A stretch of 33,748 bases of DNA. It comes from Paracoccaceae bacterium (lineage in GTDB: Bacteria > Pseudomonadota > Alphaproteobacteria > Rhodobacterales > Rhodobacteraceae). The translations under genes and the position numbers were made by a program. Of this stretch, positions 15,784 through 25,339 are shown piece by piece; positions within the stretch are counted from its first letter, which is position 1; each line of letters begins with the position of its first letter. Where the stretch lies: assembly GCA_026707935.1 (NCBI GenBank), contig JAPOVX010000060.1:3930-37677 (forward strand), read 5' to 3'. The notes beneath the pieces are model-generated. The model was not told the DNA's origin and searched no databases. It saw only the letters and a program-made list of their open reading frames with translations.

Positions 15784-18006
15784 ATGTTGCCTCGCCGACT
15801 CAAGGAATTGGTGCGACCGAAAAAGTCGTCCGCGGGAGCGATCATAAAGCGGCAGGTCGTGACACCTCTGGTGATGCAAATGCACATCACCGAGTGCGGG
15901 GCGGCATGCCTCGGCAGCATTCTCGCCTGGTTCGGGCGGTGGGTGCATCTGAACGAGTTGCGCAACCTTTGCGAGGTAAGCAGGGACGGGTCGACGGCCG
16001 CGGGAATCTCGCGAGCCGCCAGACACTACGGACTGAAATGCAGCGGCCGAAGCGTGAACGCCGGACACCTCAGGGACATGCCGCTGCCGCAAGTTCTGTT
16101 CTGGGAACTGAACCATTTCCTCATCCTCGAAGGTTTCGACGGAAATTCGGTCTTGGTGAACGACCCGGCGATCGGGCGTCGTAGGCTGTCCTGGCAAGAG
16201 TTTGTCGACGGCTTTTCGGGAATCTCGCTGCATTTCAGTCCAACGCCGGAGTTTCGGCCCGGCGGCATTCCCCCGAGCATTCTCGAACGCATTCGGCCAT
16301 GGTTCGAGGGTGCCCGGGTAGCGTTGGCCTTTACGGTCGCGTGCGGGGTGATGATGGCTGTTCTGGGTCTTAGTCTGCCGATATCGCTAAACCTGTTCGT
16401 TGACCGCGCATTTGCGGGGAAGGAACCGTATGGCGGACTCGCGGCAGGCGCATTGGCCGTTGCCGGACTTCTTGTCTTTTGGTTGAGCTGGATGATGCAG
16501 CGGTGCATGCGGCGCCTTGCCGTCCGTATGTCGATCATTGCCGGCGACCGCTTCCTGACGAGACTGCTGAGGTTGCCGCTGACCTTTTTCAGCCATCGAC
16601 TCGTCGGTGAATTGACGGATCGCATCCTGTCCGTCGACAGGGTTGCAAAAGGGCTGTCGAAAAATTTTCTTGACTTGCTGGTCGAAGTCGCAATGGGCGT
16701 GGTCTTTCTTGCGGCCCTGTTCACCTACGACATCAGGTTGGCCCTTGTCGTTCTCGTGCTCGCGCTTCCGAACATCGCGCTCGCCCACGCAATCTCCCGC
16801 ATGCGGGTCGACGAGCACTCCATGCTGCGGCGGGAACAAGGTCTGCTGTTCGGACTGGGCATGCTGATGTTGCGTCAGAGCGACACGCTGCGGATGACCG
16901 CGGCGGATGACGGGTTTTTCTCCCGCTGGAGTGGCCATCAGGCCCGTGAGGTCGCGGTGCGTCGGCGCTTCAACGAATTGGGTCACATCAATGCCGCCCT
17001 GCCGGGCCTGTTCACACTGCTGGCCCAAACGACCGTACTTGCCATCGGGGCGAGAGAGGTCATGGCCGGCGACATGACACTCGGCGCGCTTGTGGCGAGC
17101 TTCATCCTGGCGTCCATGTTCCTGGCGCCTGTCGGGCGCCTCGTCGACTTTGCCAGTGAAAGACAGGCTCTCCTGATTGGCCTGCAGCGCCTGGATGACA
17201 TCGCGAAGTCAGAGGAGGATGCGCGATTCTCGCGCAGCCGTGCAAACGCAGCTTCCACGGCAGCGGTGAACGGACGCCTGCGGTTGGCCGGCCGCGTGGA
17301 ACTGAGGAACGTGACCTTTGGATACGATCGCGGCCGTCCTCCACTCATCAAGGACTTCAATCTTGTCATCGAACCGGGTCAGAGGGTCGCCGTGGTTGGT
17401 GCCAGCGGTTCGGGAAAATCGACATTGGCCAGTCTTGTCAGCGGTGCCAATGAACCCTGGTCCGGCGACATCCTGTTCGACGGCTGTCTGAGACACGAGG
17501 TTCCTGATTCGATGATGACGCGCTCTTTGTCGATGGTGGATCAGAATCCCATCCTTTTTTCCGGAACCGTGCGAGAAAACGTCACCCTTTGGAATTCCGC
17601 TGTTCCCGACGAAATACTGGTCGCGGCCACCCGTGACGCCTGCATTCATGACCGGATCGTTGATCGGTCACTCGGTTATGCGACGCAGGTTGTAGAGGAG
17701 GGGAGCAATTTCAGCGGCGGCGAACGGCAGCGACTGGAGATTGCCCGGGCGCTGGTGGGCAACCCGACAGTGTTGATTCTCGACGAAGCGACCAGTGCGC
17801 TCGATTCCAGAACCGAAAAGGCAGTCGACGATGCGCTACGGCGCCGCGGAATAAGCTGCCTGATTGTCGCGCATCGGCTGAGCACCATCCGTGACTGCGA
17901 TCAGATCGTCGTGCTCGACCGGGGCAAGGAAGTACAGAGAGGCACGCACGACGAGCTCATGGCGGATCCGGATGGCCTGTACCACCGGCTCCTCCGGGAG
18001 GGCTGA
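15784..18006 (+). CDS. NHLM peptidase/permease/ATPase exporter (C39 bacteriocin-processing ABC transporter)
   Basis: The 740-residue exporter has three parts. The N-terminal C39 peptidase (about 25-150) has catalytic Cys38 in TECGAACLGS, His111 in LNHFLIL and Asp127 in VNDPAIG. Six membrane spans occupy about 175-465. The ATPase domain has Walker A GASGSGKSTLA, signature FSGGERQRLEIARAL, Walker B VLILDEATSALD and the H-loop VAHRLST. It should cut the NHLP precursor after the Gly site and move the core through the inner membrane. All catalytic residues are present, so it looks functional. It follows the HlyD-like gene without a gap. Confidence 0.95.
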   Translation: MLPRRLKELVRPKKSSAGAIIKRQVVTPLVMQMHITECGAACLGSILAWFGRWVHLNELRNLCEVSRDGSTAAGISRAARHYGLKCSGRSVNAGHLRDMPLPQVLFWELNHFLILEGFDGNSVLVNDPAIGRRRLSWQEFVDGFSGISLHFSPTPEFRPGGIPPSILERIRPWFEGARVALAFTVACGVMMAVLGLSLPISLNLFVDRAFAGKEPYGGLAAGALAVAGLLVFWLSWMMQRCMRRLAVRMSIIAGDRFLTRLLRLPLTFFSHRLVGELTDRILSVDRVAKGLSKNFLDLLVEVAMGVVFLAALFTYDIRLALVVLVLALPNIALAHAISRMRVDEHSMLRREQGLLFGLGMLMLRQSDTLRMTAADDGFFSRWSGHQAREVAVRRRFNELGHINAALPGLFTLLAQTTVLAIGAREVMAGDMTLGALVASFILASMFLAPVGRLVDFASERQALLIGLQRLDDIAKSEEDARFSRSRANAASTAAVNGRLRLAGRVELRNVTFGYDRGRPPLIKDFNLVIEPGQRVAVVGASGSGKSTLASLVSGANEPWSGDILFDGCLRHEVPDSMMTRSLSMVDQNPILFSGTVRENVTLWNSAVPDEILVAATRDACIHDRIVDRSLGYATQVVEEGSNFSGGERQRLEIARALVGNPTVLILDEATSALDSRTEKAVDDALRRRGISCLIVAHRLSTIRDCDQIVVLDRGKEVQRGTHDELMADPDGLYHRLLREG

Positions 18007-18231
18007 GCGTGCGCACGGGCAAGCCTCCGCGCGAACTCGGCCGGGGCAGGCCGTGCATGGCGAGAGGGACAATGACACGGGGCCGGACCGAACCCGAATC
18101 GCGTGGTGACGGTTTGCATCGATGGATGCCGTTCCCAATCGCCCGCGGGAGGAATTCGGCGGGGAGTCGAATTGGTTGCCCGGCGGGGCGACGGTTTGCA
18201 ATGGCACCCTATCCGCGGCGGGACCAGGTCT

Positions 18232-21150
18232 ATGCCTGACCGGGAAGGACAATCGTTCGCCGAATTTGCGGTGACATCCGGAGTGCGGGTACCTTGCGCC
18301 GGCAACCTGCCGCTGGACCTGGATGATCCAGAATTCGTCTGGTTCGTTGAGCGAGGGGCAGTCGACGTTTTCCTGGTCGAGTTGCCAAAGGGGGAAGAGC
18401 GATCGGCCCCGCAACACTTGATGCGGATCGAAGAAGGTCGCCTCCTGCCGGGCGTAACGCCGCAAGCGGGCAAGACGACGCTGGGCCTGACAGCCAAGGG
18501 ACTATGGGGAACCGTATTGCGTCGTGTGCCGATTGCGAGCCTGGCAGGAGTCCAGCCAGATGACATTGCTGCGCTCATCGACTCGTGGATCGTCGACATC
18601 GGCGCGATGTTGGCCCGAGACGTCATATTCCGTCCGCAGCCGGACGTATTCGTCGAGACCGGTGAACTCCTGCAAGCCGGGAATGGGAGGCTTTCGGTGA
18701 GACGGGGAGTGGCATGGTTGGGCCCTTCATCGCCCGAGTCGGCCCTGTTCATGGATCTGGTCGAAGTCGCGGCAAGTTCATCAGCCGAAGGGCCGGGCGT
18801 AATTCCTGTCACATCCGCAAGCTGGATTACGTTGTCGTCCCCGCAACAGATTTCCACCGTGTCTTCCGAAACCCTGTGGACCCGCGGACAGCTGCTACGT
18901 TCCCTGGAAAATTTCCACAAGCTTGCGATGTCCCTTGAACGACTCAACCGGAGCCTCGCGATCGCGGACCAGTACAATCTGGATCGCGCCGACATGATGG
19001 ACCGCCGTATCGACGAGGACAGGGCACGGTCCCGCCTTTTCGATCCGTACGGCCTGTCAGGGCGGGAAGGGGAGGACAGAGAGGAATTCATACTCGGCGA
19101 TGTTCTACGCCTGGTCGGCAAGCATGAGGGGATCTGTTTCGAGTGGCCGAAGAAGGCTACTGCACCTGACTTCGTGCCGTCCCTGGATGAAATCCTGGAT
19201 GTGTCGGGCGCTCGGAGACGGCTGGTGAGGCTCACAAAGGAAGATCGTTGGTGGATTGGCGACAGTGGCGCAATGCTGGGGTTTCGGGCAGATGACGGTC
19301 GACCTGTGGCGTTGCTTCCCGGTACGCTGGGACGTTATCGGATCGTCGACCCCACGACAGGGCGGACAACCTCGGTCACATCCAGAAACGCTGCAACGCT
19401 GAGGGGTGAAGCCTGGTCGTTTTGCCGCCCCCTGACGTCGAACAGTGCAGGGTGGCGTGACCTGTTGCAGATCGCCAGGAAGGGCATGTTCGCGGGCGTT
19501 GCGCGCTTCGCCGCAGCAGGGCTCCTGGGCGGTCTGATCATGGTACTACCCGCCGCAATGTTCGGATTCATCGCGGATCGCGTCATCCCGGCCAGCAATG
19601 TCGGATTGCTGTACACTGTAACCGCGGTCCTGGCACTGTTCGCCGTCGTCTGGGCGTTGACACATGTATTCCAGGGAATGGCATTGATGCGAATTGAGGG
19701 ACGTGCCGCCGCCCGAATTGAAGCAGCGTTCTGGGATCGTTTGCTACGGTTGCCACTACGCTTCCTGCATCGGTACCCGACCGGAGATCGCGCAATGAGG
19801 GGTATGACATTCCAGCGGATTCGCGATGCGGTTCAGGGTCAGGTCGCGAACGACGTGCTGTCCGTCGTCTTTCTGGTTCCTGCACTAGCCGCCATCTTCC
19901 TGTACGACGCCGCCCTCGGAGGCGTAGCGACTGCCTTCGGCCTTCTGTGTTTGTCCGTGACAGTGCTGCTCGGTCTTTTTCAGGCGCCTCCCCATGGCAG
20001 AGCGGCTCGAGCCGTCAACCGCCTGACTGGCCGATTGTTCCAAATCTTCAATGGTATCGCCAAACTGCGTGTCGCAGGCGCGGAGGGATCGGCTTTCGCT
20101 GCCTGGGCGCGCGACTTCAGTGAACAGCAACACGCCGAACTGGAACTTGGCGCCCGCGAAGCGCTTTTGCGCGCATTCGGCGCCGGGCTGCCTTTGTTCG
20201 CCGGAGCCGTTCTACTGCTGGCAGCGACACTGCGCGGCACAGGATCGTTAACGGTCGGTGAGTTCCTTTTCATCTATATCGCGTTCACTGTCTTCGTTAC
20301 GGGACTTGTCCGTTTGGGTGCTTCGTTCGGTGCCGTTGCGACCATTGTGTCCGAGTACACGCACGTCCGGCCGTTCCTCGCCGAGACACCGGAAACCAGT
20401 ATCGGCGGAGAACCGGTCGAACACCTTGGCGGTGACGTCGTGTTCGACCGTGTCACGTTCAGATACGTCCCCGATGGTCCGTTGATTCTGGACAATGTCT
20501 CGATCAAGGCCCGGCCCGGAGAATTCGTCGCCATTGCCGGCGAGTCCGGTGCCGGCAAGAGTACCCTGTTCCGGCTTGCCCTCGGCGTGAATCAACCGAC
20601 GTCTGGAGCGATTTACTTTGACCGACGCGATTTGAGGCAACTGAATGTGAAGCAGTTGCGCCGGAAGATCGGTGCGGTTCCCCAAGAAGTGCAACTGCAT
20701 CCGCAAGACATCTGGGACAACATCGTAGGCGAACAGGACGACGCATCAGCTGATGCCGTTTGGCAGGCTGCGCGAACCGCTGCAGTTGATGAAGAGATAG
20801 CAGCGATGCCAATGGGCATGCTGACCTGCGTCGGTGACAGCAGCAGCGTCACATCGGGCGGGGAAAGCCAACGGATCATGATCGCCCGCGCACTGATGCG
20901 CAATCCCCGCATCCTGCTGTTCGACGAAGCGACGAACTGGCTGGACAACGAAACCCAGGCCAGGATCATGGAAAACCTCGCGCAGATGACCTCGACCCGG
21001 ATCGTGATTGCCCACCGCCTTTCCACGTTGCGCCAGGCGGACCGCATCTACGTGTTGGATGCCGGAAAGGTCGTGCAGGAAGGTACCTTCGCCGAATTGA
21101 CGATGGTCGAAGGCGTGTTTCGGGACCTTGTCCGGCACCAGGAAACTTGA
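18232..21150 (+). CDS. NHLM second ABC transporter (permease-ATPase with large N-terminal domain)
   Basis: The frame is open from GTG 18103, but ATG 18232 is preferred since family similarity starts a few residues later (GNLPLDLDDPEFVWFVERGAVDVF). The product is 972 residues. The first 410 or so are soluble and belong to the NHLM ATP-binding family's N-terminal region, which lacks a C39 catalytic Cys. A membrane domain follows (about 415-690), then an ATPase domain with Walker A GESGAGKSTLF, signature TSGGESQRIMIARAL and Walker B RILLFDEATNWLD. Asn replaces the usual Ser before Trp-Leu-Asp, as in this family. It probably forms a heterodimer with the preceding exporter. The 225-base gap before it holds an open frame (18009-18239) that I do not consider a gene. 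Confidence 0.92.
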   Translation: MPDREGQSFAEFAVTSGVRVPCAGNLPLDLDDPEFVWFVERGAVDVFLVELPKGEERSAPQHLMRIEEGRLLPGVTPQAGKTTLGLTAKGLWGTVLRRVPIASLAGVQPDDIAALIDSWIVDIGAMLARDVIFRPQPDVFVETGELLQAGNGRLSVRRGVAWLGPSSPESALFMDLVEVAASSSAEGPGVIPVTSASWITLSSPQQISTVSSETLWTRGQLLRSLENFHKLAMSLERLNRSLAIADQYNLDRADMMDRRIDEDRARSRLFDPYGLSGREGEDREEFILGDVLRLVGKHEGICFEWPKKATAPDFVPSLDEILDVSGARRRLVRLTKEDRWWIGDSGAMLGFRADDGRPVALLPGTLGRYRIVDPTTGRTTSVTSRNAATLRGEAWSFCRPLTSNSAGWRDLLQIARKGMFAGVARFAAAGLLGGLIMVLPAAMFGFIADRVIPASNVGLLYTVTAVLALFAVVWALTHVFQGMALMRIEGRAAARIEAAFWDRLLRLPLRFLHRYPTGDRAMRGMTFQRIRDAVQGQVANDVLSVVFLVPALAAIFLYDAALGGVATAFGLLCLSVTVLLGLFQAPPHGRAARAVNRLTGRLFQIFNGIAKLRVAGAEGSAFAAWARDFSEQQHAELELGAREALLRAFGAGLPLFAGAVLLLAATLRGTGSLTVGEFLFIYIAFTVFVTGLVRLGASFGAVATIVSEYTHVRPFLAETPETSIGGEPVEHLGGDVVFDRVTFRYVPDGPLILDNVSIKARPGEFVAIAGESGAGKSTLFRLALGVNQPTSGAIYFDRRDLRQLNVKQLRRKIGAVPQEVQLHPQDIWDNIVGEQDDASADAVWQAARTAAVDEEIAAMPMGMLTCVGDSSSVTSGGESQRIMIARALMRNPRILLFDEATNWLDNETQARIMENLAQMTSTRIVIAHRLSTLRQADRIYVLDAGKVVQEGTFAELTMVEGVFRDLVRHQET

Positions 21151-21268
21151 ACGAGGCGCACGCTGTATCAGGGACGGCGTTTCTTGACTCGACATCTTCC
21201 AGCACAATCCCGCCGGGTGCCGGTTCCGTCTTTCCGTACGAATTGAGCCCACTAGTCGACCTGCGCGT

Positions 21269-21290
21269 CGGCTCGCGGTAACCGGAGCCG
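21269..21290. terminator. Hairpin between convergent ABC and flavoenzyme genes
   Basis: CGGCTC and GAGCCG enclose CGG-TAA-CCG with one bulged G, making a 9-bp interrupted stem five bases beyond the flavoenzyme stop codon. It could separate the two converging transcripts. No T-run follows on either strand. Confidence 0.4.
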
Positions 21291-21295
21291 AGGAC

Positions 21296-22666
21296 TCATT
21301 CGCCGCCCGGCGGCGAATCGCCTTCGACGACGGCGCTGGCGGCATTCAGCCCGCTTCGCAGGGCGGAATTGACCGACGGGACCCCAAAGTAGTCGCCGGC
21401 AAAAAACAGGCCCCTGACATCCTCGAAATTCTGCTGCCGCAGACGCTCCAGTTCCGTCATGACGCCTCCGGGCGCGAGACTCAGGGCTTCGCGCCACCTA
21501 TGCACGACGGTGAGCAGGGGTTTACCCGTCATTGTTGGAAAATAGGCATGGATCTCGGACAGTACCCGCTCTCGTATCTGGGCGTCGCCGAGTGCGAATA
21601 ACTCGTCCGCCTGGCTTTCGATCACGAGTGCATCGACAATTGCCTTTCCCTGCGGCGCAGCGTCCGGTGCCAGCGCAGCTGCATTGCTCATACCGGTCAT
21701 GAGCGCCCCTGCCTGTCGCGGGAACGCGACCGCATACCAATCCCTTGGAAAAGGGCTTGTGTCGACGCCGAAGAAGATGCGGCAACATCTTGAATAGGTG
21801 ACTTTTCCGAGGACCTTTCCGATGGCGTGTGGCAGGTCTGGTGCAATTTTCACGGCTGCCGGGGCGGTCGTTGCGCAGACAACTGCATCGCATTTCGTGA
21901 AGCCCGCGTTGGTGACGACGCCTTTTGCGATACCGCCTTCGATGGCGATGCGGCGAACTGGGGTCGAGAGTCTGATGCTCGGGCCGCAGGCATCGACCAG
22001 CGCATCCACGAACGCACCGATGCCGCCTTTGGGTTGGCAAGGCCACGCAACACCGTTCATACCGGTTTGCCAGGCAATCGCCATTGCACAGGCCGCACCC
22101 ACCTGTTCCGGATGCGCAAACGTATAGCCGCTCAGGCCCGGGCCAAATAGCCAGTCGAGGGCCTCGGTTCCAATAGTCGATTCGAAAAATTCGGCAGTGC
22201 TTTCACCGGTATCGAGATCCAGCATTCCGGAAACGTCTTCGGAATTCAAGTCGTCGCCGCGCGCGCGCAGCATTCTGGCGAACTTGGCGACCTGCCAGAG
22301 CCCTTTCGGTGACAACAGCCGAAACGACAGTAACGTCCGTGCCGTTTTCCATGCGTTGGACGGACGCGTGTCGCCGTAGAGACCGTGAAACCTGCCTTCG
22401 CGGTAAATGCCGCTGTGTATCGGGATATGGGTACGCCGTAGTGGAACGCCGAGGTCTTTTGCTATCCGTCGCGTGGTTTCGTAAGTCTCAAAGAAAAAAT
22501 TGGCGCCGAGATCGATGCGAAAGCCTTCGATTTCCTTCCGGATGACACGACCACCCGGACACGGTCCGGCCTCGAACAGGGTGACGTCAATCCCATGTTT
22601 GCGCAGAGCATAGGTGGCGGCCAACCCCGCCATACCGGCGCCGACAACGACGACTTTCGGCTTCAT
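21296..22666 (-). CDS. Flavin-containing amine-oxidase/phytoene-desaturase-like oxidoreductase
   Basis: The 456-residue protein begins with a perfect FAD dinucleotide fold: KVVVVGAGMAGLAATYAL, then the acidic residue in LFEAG and the GGR motif (CPGGRV) followed by DLGANFF. The C-terminal FAD-contact block is LFFAGDYFGVPSVNSALRSG. This superfamily oxidises C-N or C-C bonds (amine oxidases, phytoene desaturases, protoporphyrinogen oxidase). ATG 22666 has a very good site (AAGGAGA, six bases upstream). It follows the AlkB-GlnE fusion gene on the same strand with a gap of 203 bases, so they may be co-transcribed. It is the only flavoenzyme here and could oxidise azolines to azoles or act on the tail of the product; either is inference. 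Confidence 0.88.
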   Translation of the reverse strand: MKPKVVVVGAGMAGLAATYALRKHGIDVTLFEAGPCPGGRVIRKEIEGFRIDLGANFFFETYETTRRIAKDLGVPLRRTHIPIHSGIYREGRFHGLYGDTRPSNAWKTARTLLSFRLLSPKGLWQVAKFARMLRARGDDLNSEDVSGMLDLDTGESTAEFFESTIGTEALDWLFGPGLSGYTFAHPEQVGAACAMAIAWQTGMNGVAWPCQPKGGIGAFVDALVDACGPSIRLSTPVRRIAIEGGIAKGVVTNAGFTKCDAVVCATTAPAAVKIAPDLPHAIGKVLGKVTYSRCCRIFFGVDTSPFPRDWYAVAFPRQAGALMTGMSNAAALAPDAAPQGKAIVDALVIESQADELFALGDAQIRERVLSEIHAYFPTMTGKPLLTVVHRWREALSLAPGGVMTELERLRQQNFEDVRGLFFAGDYFGVPSVNSALRSGLNAASAVVEGDSPPGGE

Positions 22667-22869
22667 TGCACTCTCCTTGCCGTTCCGGTTTCCATGCCAT
22701 CAAATTGCTGACAGGCAGTGCCATGTCCGCCCGCGAACGCGTGTGTGTACAGATCTGGTCCGCTTCGGCGATTTCGCCCTATCGGACAACCGATCGACTG
22801 AGTCGCCACCGGCCGGCTGGGTTGGCGGTCGGTGCGTTCACGACCAGTCTGGCCGCGGAATCATTGACT

Positions 22870-25287
22870 TCAACTGCCGATTGCTTCCGCGATGGAGGCC
22901 GCCGTACGGGTCGCCATCGGTCGGACTGCGTCCGTCAGACTGCCGATATCGTCCGAACCGCATGACCGCGCGATAACGGCCTTCGCCTGCCGGTTGGCCG
23001 TTTGCAAAGAGAGCTTGTCTTTCCCGATCATGCGGACGATACCGCGCAGGTTCCGCCACAAGGTTGCCGCCTCCAAAAGGTGTTCGGCGGTTCCGGCGGC
23101 AATCCGGCCGTTCGTGCCCGCGGTTCGAAAGATGGACATTGCGTCAGAAGTGAGAATCTCGGGCGTATCGGCTGCGTGGACCAGTTGCAGGTAGCGGGCG
23201 GTGCGCTCGACCTCCTCGTGACCGCCCTGAATGTCGTCGATTGAGAGCGGATCAGACTGGTTTGCACTGGCGCGCATCTCGCGAAGGTCGGTGATCAGTG
23301 CGTCCCGCGAGGCCCCATGGGTCAGGGCTTCGCGCCTGGCTTTCTCAAATCGCTCGCGGGTGCGGCTGTCGCCGTATATCTGTACTTGCCGCAACCGGGT
23401 AAGGTCCAGGAGTTCGGCGGCGGTTCCAGCCGTTCGGTGACGCTCGGAGAACTCTTCCAGGGAGCAGGCGTTCCGCATTTTCCGGTCGCGCTGAAACGGG
23501 GCGAACAGCAGACTGTCGCGAGTCAGCGCACGCAATGCGGCGTCAATTTGGCGGAACTGCGGAATGACGTGATTCGCCTGGTTGCCCTCATATACCAGCA
23601 TGACATCCAGTTCGGCGTCCGGCATCGCATTGCCGTTTGCCAGATCGCCCAGGATCGCGACTGCGAGCCCACCTCCACCGCGCCCGTCGGCATGGACCAG
23701 ATCGACTATCCACAGCACGGACGCAATCGAGGCTTCGGCAATATTGACCAACGCTGTGCCTGCTTCGATCGGCGACAGGTTACCGCGCAGCGTGTGCATG
23801 CAGACCTGAAAGACCTTGTTGTTCGACCAGTTCCGCGCGACATCGACGGCCTCCGGCACAGTCTGGACCGGAATACCATCGATCCTGGCCAGCATTTCGG
23901 CGGAATCCAGTTCATGCGTCCAGTACACGCGCACAAGACCGCGTTGTGCGATGGTGTCGAAATCCGGATCCGTCTTGTATTCGTTCGGGAGGTCGAGATC
24001 TGTGAATTCCCGGCTCCGGATGCTGTCCAGCAGTTCCGGGCTACGGTTTATGTGCGCGGCGAGAAACGACGACGCGTCGAAAACCTCGGCGATTGCGTCG
24101 AAGTCGTCCGGCCGCGACCAGTAAGCCGCGCTGTCATAAACGGCCCAGTCGTCGATCTGGGGATAGCAGCGGGCGCGCCACTGATCGACCAGAGGGTCCA
24201 TCTTCGCGAACCAGCGTCGGGGCAACATGACAAGGCTGCCCATGGTGCCGTAACTTCCCGGCAATTGCGGCGAATCGTCTACGCCGCAATGTTGCAGAAC
24301 CGGGTACAGCCGTGATGCCGTGATGTGGTGGTCTGCATGGCGCTGCGAATTGTAATAGAGCCAATTCGAAAGCTTGAACGCCGCCGTCCATGAATGCCGT
24401 GTCTGGACTCGCTCGTACCGGCCTTCTGGCGTGCGGATGCGCTGCAAACCGTAGTGCTGGATGTAATCGGCCATCCTCAACTGAAGTATCCCCATGGCGC
24501 ATACGGCGATGAGGACGAGAATTCCCCAGGCACCCCCGATCCAATATGCCAGTGCATACCACGCCGCGGTTTCGAGGACGTAACGCCAAATCGGGTTCGT
24601 GGGGTGCCAGACCGGCAGACGGCGGCGGGCCATCCGATCCCGTTCGAAACACCAAGCGTCGACGTAACTGCGGGCCACCGAACGGGGCAGGTAACGCCAG
24701 AAGCTCAGGCCTTTTCTCGGGGTCAGGGAGTCCTTGGGCGTACCCACATGGGCATGATGGATATAGATATGTTCAGTAACTTCCTGCGCAAATGACGCGG
24801 ATGCCATCAGGATTTCGCCAACACAGCGTTCCCACATCTTGCGTCGATGCATCATGTCGTGGCCAGCGTTGAGCGTCATCCGGGCCATGGCGCCAAGCGC
24901 CAGGACGATCAGCACGGTCTCCCAGATGGCAAGGTGGCCGACGACGAAAATCTGCCAAAACACGTAGACAAAGGTAACAGGATAGAGTGCCACCCAGATC
25001 CACACGGCCAGTTTGTACCAGACCAGCCGACTGCTGTTCGCCTGCCCCGGGTTCATGTTCGACTCATCTGTGCCAAGGGCCGTGTCGAAATGGTCGCACA
25101 GCCAAAAAAAGACGAACGGGCCGGCAAGCCACCATCCGCCGTAACTGGCCGCGCACGCCAGCAGTGGAAATACCGCTATTGAGGCGAAGTAGGGGAGCGC
25201 ATGGCCGAACGACGGCTCCAATACCGAACCCAGGTCGTCGGTCATGGTGATGCTCGACATGCCTTTCTGTATGCTGTCTCCGGCCAC
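22870..25287 (-). CDS. Fusion of AlkB-type di-iron hydroxylase with GlnE-like adenylyltransferase
   Basis: The frame opens with a GTG at 25326, but a -10 box overlaps that codon; GTG 25287 with GGGAGG upstream is the better start, giving 805 residues. The N-terminal half has membrane spans and the AlkB histidine boxes: NAGHDMMH, EHIYIHHAHVGTPKDS, DYIQHYGL and QRHADHHITASRLYP. The half from about residue 392 follows glutamine-synthetase adenylyltransferase: FLAAHINRSPELLD, a YWTHELDSAEMLARI helix, a nucleotidyltransferase strand ending ELDVMLVYE, and RERFEKARREAL then ARYLQLVHA. The GlnE loop G-K-L-G-G is G-D-L-A-N here and the first Asp of D-x-D is Glu, so catalysis may be altered or lost. 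AlkB enzymes hydroxylate alkyl carbons with O2. I know of no described protein with this pair of domains. Confidence 0.88.
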   Translation of the reverse strand: MAGDSIQKGMSSITMTDDLGSVLEPSFGHALPYFASIAVFPLLACAASYGGWWLAGPFVFFWLCDHFDTALGTDESNMNPGQANSSRLVWYKLAVWIWVALYPVTFVYVFWQIFVVGHLAIWETVLIVLALGAMARMTLNAGHDMMHRRKMWERCVGEILMASASFAQEVTEHIYIHHAHVGTPKDSLTPRKGLSFWRYLPRSVARSYVDAWCFERDRMARRRLPVWHPTNPIWRYVLETAAWYALAYWIGGAWGILVLIAVCAMGILQLRMADYIQHYGLQRIRTPEGRYERVQTRHSWTAAFKLSNWLYYNSQRHADHHITASRLYPVLQHCGVDDSPQLPGSYGTMGSLVMLPRRWFAKMDPLVDQWRARCYPQIDDWAVYDSAAYWSRPDDFDAIAEVFDASSFLAAHINRSPELLDSIRSREFTDLDLPNEYKTDPDFDTIAQRGLVRVYWTHELDSAEMLARIDGIPVQTVPEAVDVARNWSNNKVFQVCMHTLRGNLSPIEAGTALVNIAEASIASVLWIVDLVHADGRGGGGLAVAILGDLANGNAMPDAELDVMLVYEGNQANHVIPQFRQIDAALRALTRDSLLFAPFQRDRKMRNACSLEEFSERHRTAGTAAELLDLTRLRQVQIYGDSRTRERFEKARREALTHGASRDALITDLREMRASANQSDPLSIDDIQGGHEEVERTARYLQLVHAADTPEILTSDAMSIFRTAGTNGRIAAGTAEHLLEAATLWRNLRGIVRMIGKDKLSLQTANRQAKAVIARSCGSDDIGSLTDAVRPMATRTAASIAEAIGS

Positions 25288-25317
25288 ATCGACCTCCCTC
25301 AACCGCGTCACATCAGC

Positions 25318-25323
25318 ATTATA
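25318..25323 (-). promoter_or_regulatory. Consensus -10 box upstream of the AlkB-GlnE fusion
   Basis: TATAAT occurs on the minus strand 31-36 bases before the preferred start GTG 25287. No good -35 element lies 16-18 bp upstream, so an activator may be needed. The box supports the later start codon, because the open frame would otherwise begin inside it. Confidence 0.45.
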
Positions 25324-25339
25324 CACTTTACATATTCAC

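Noticed and set aside
18009-18239. Possible small gene between the two ABC genes
   Set aside because: It has a GTG start without a ribosome-binding site, an Arg-rich product with no family and an end overlapping the chosen start of the second ABC gene. It is more likely leader DNA.
17901-19235. Minus-strand ORF of 444 residues
   Set aside because: It is antisense to the two ABC genes and rich in Arg, Ser and Pro without any domain pattern.
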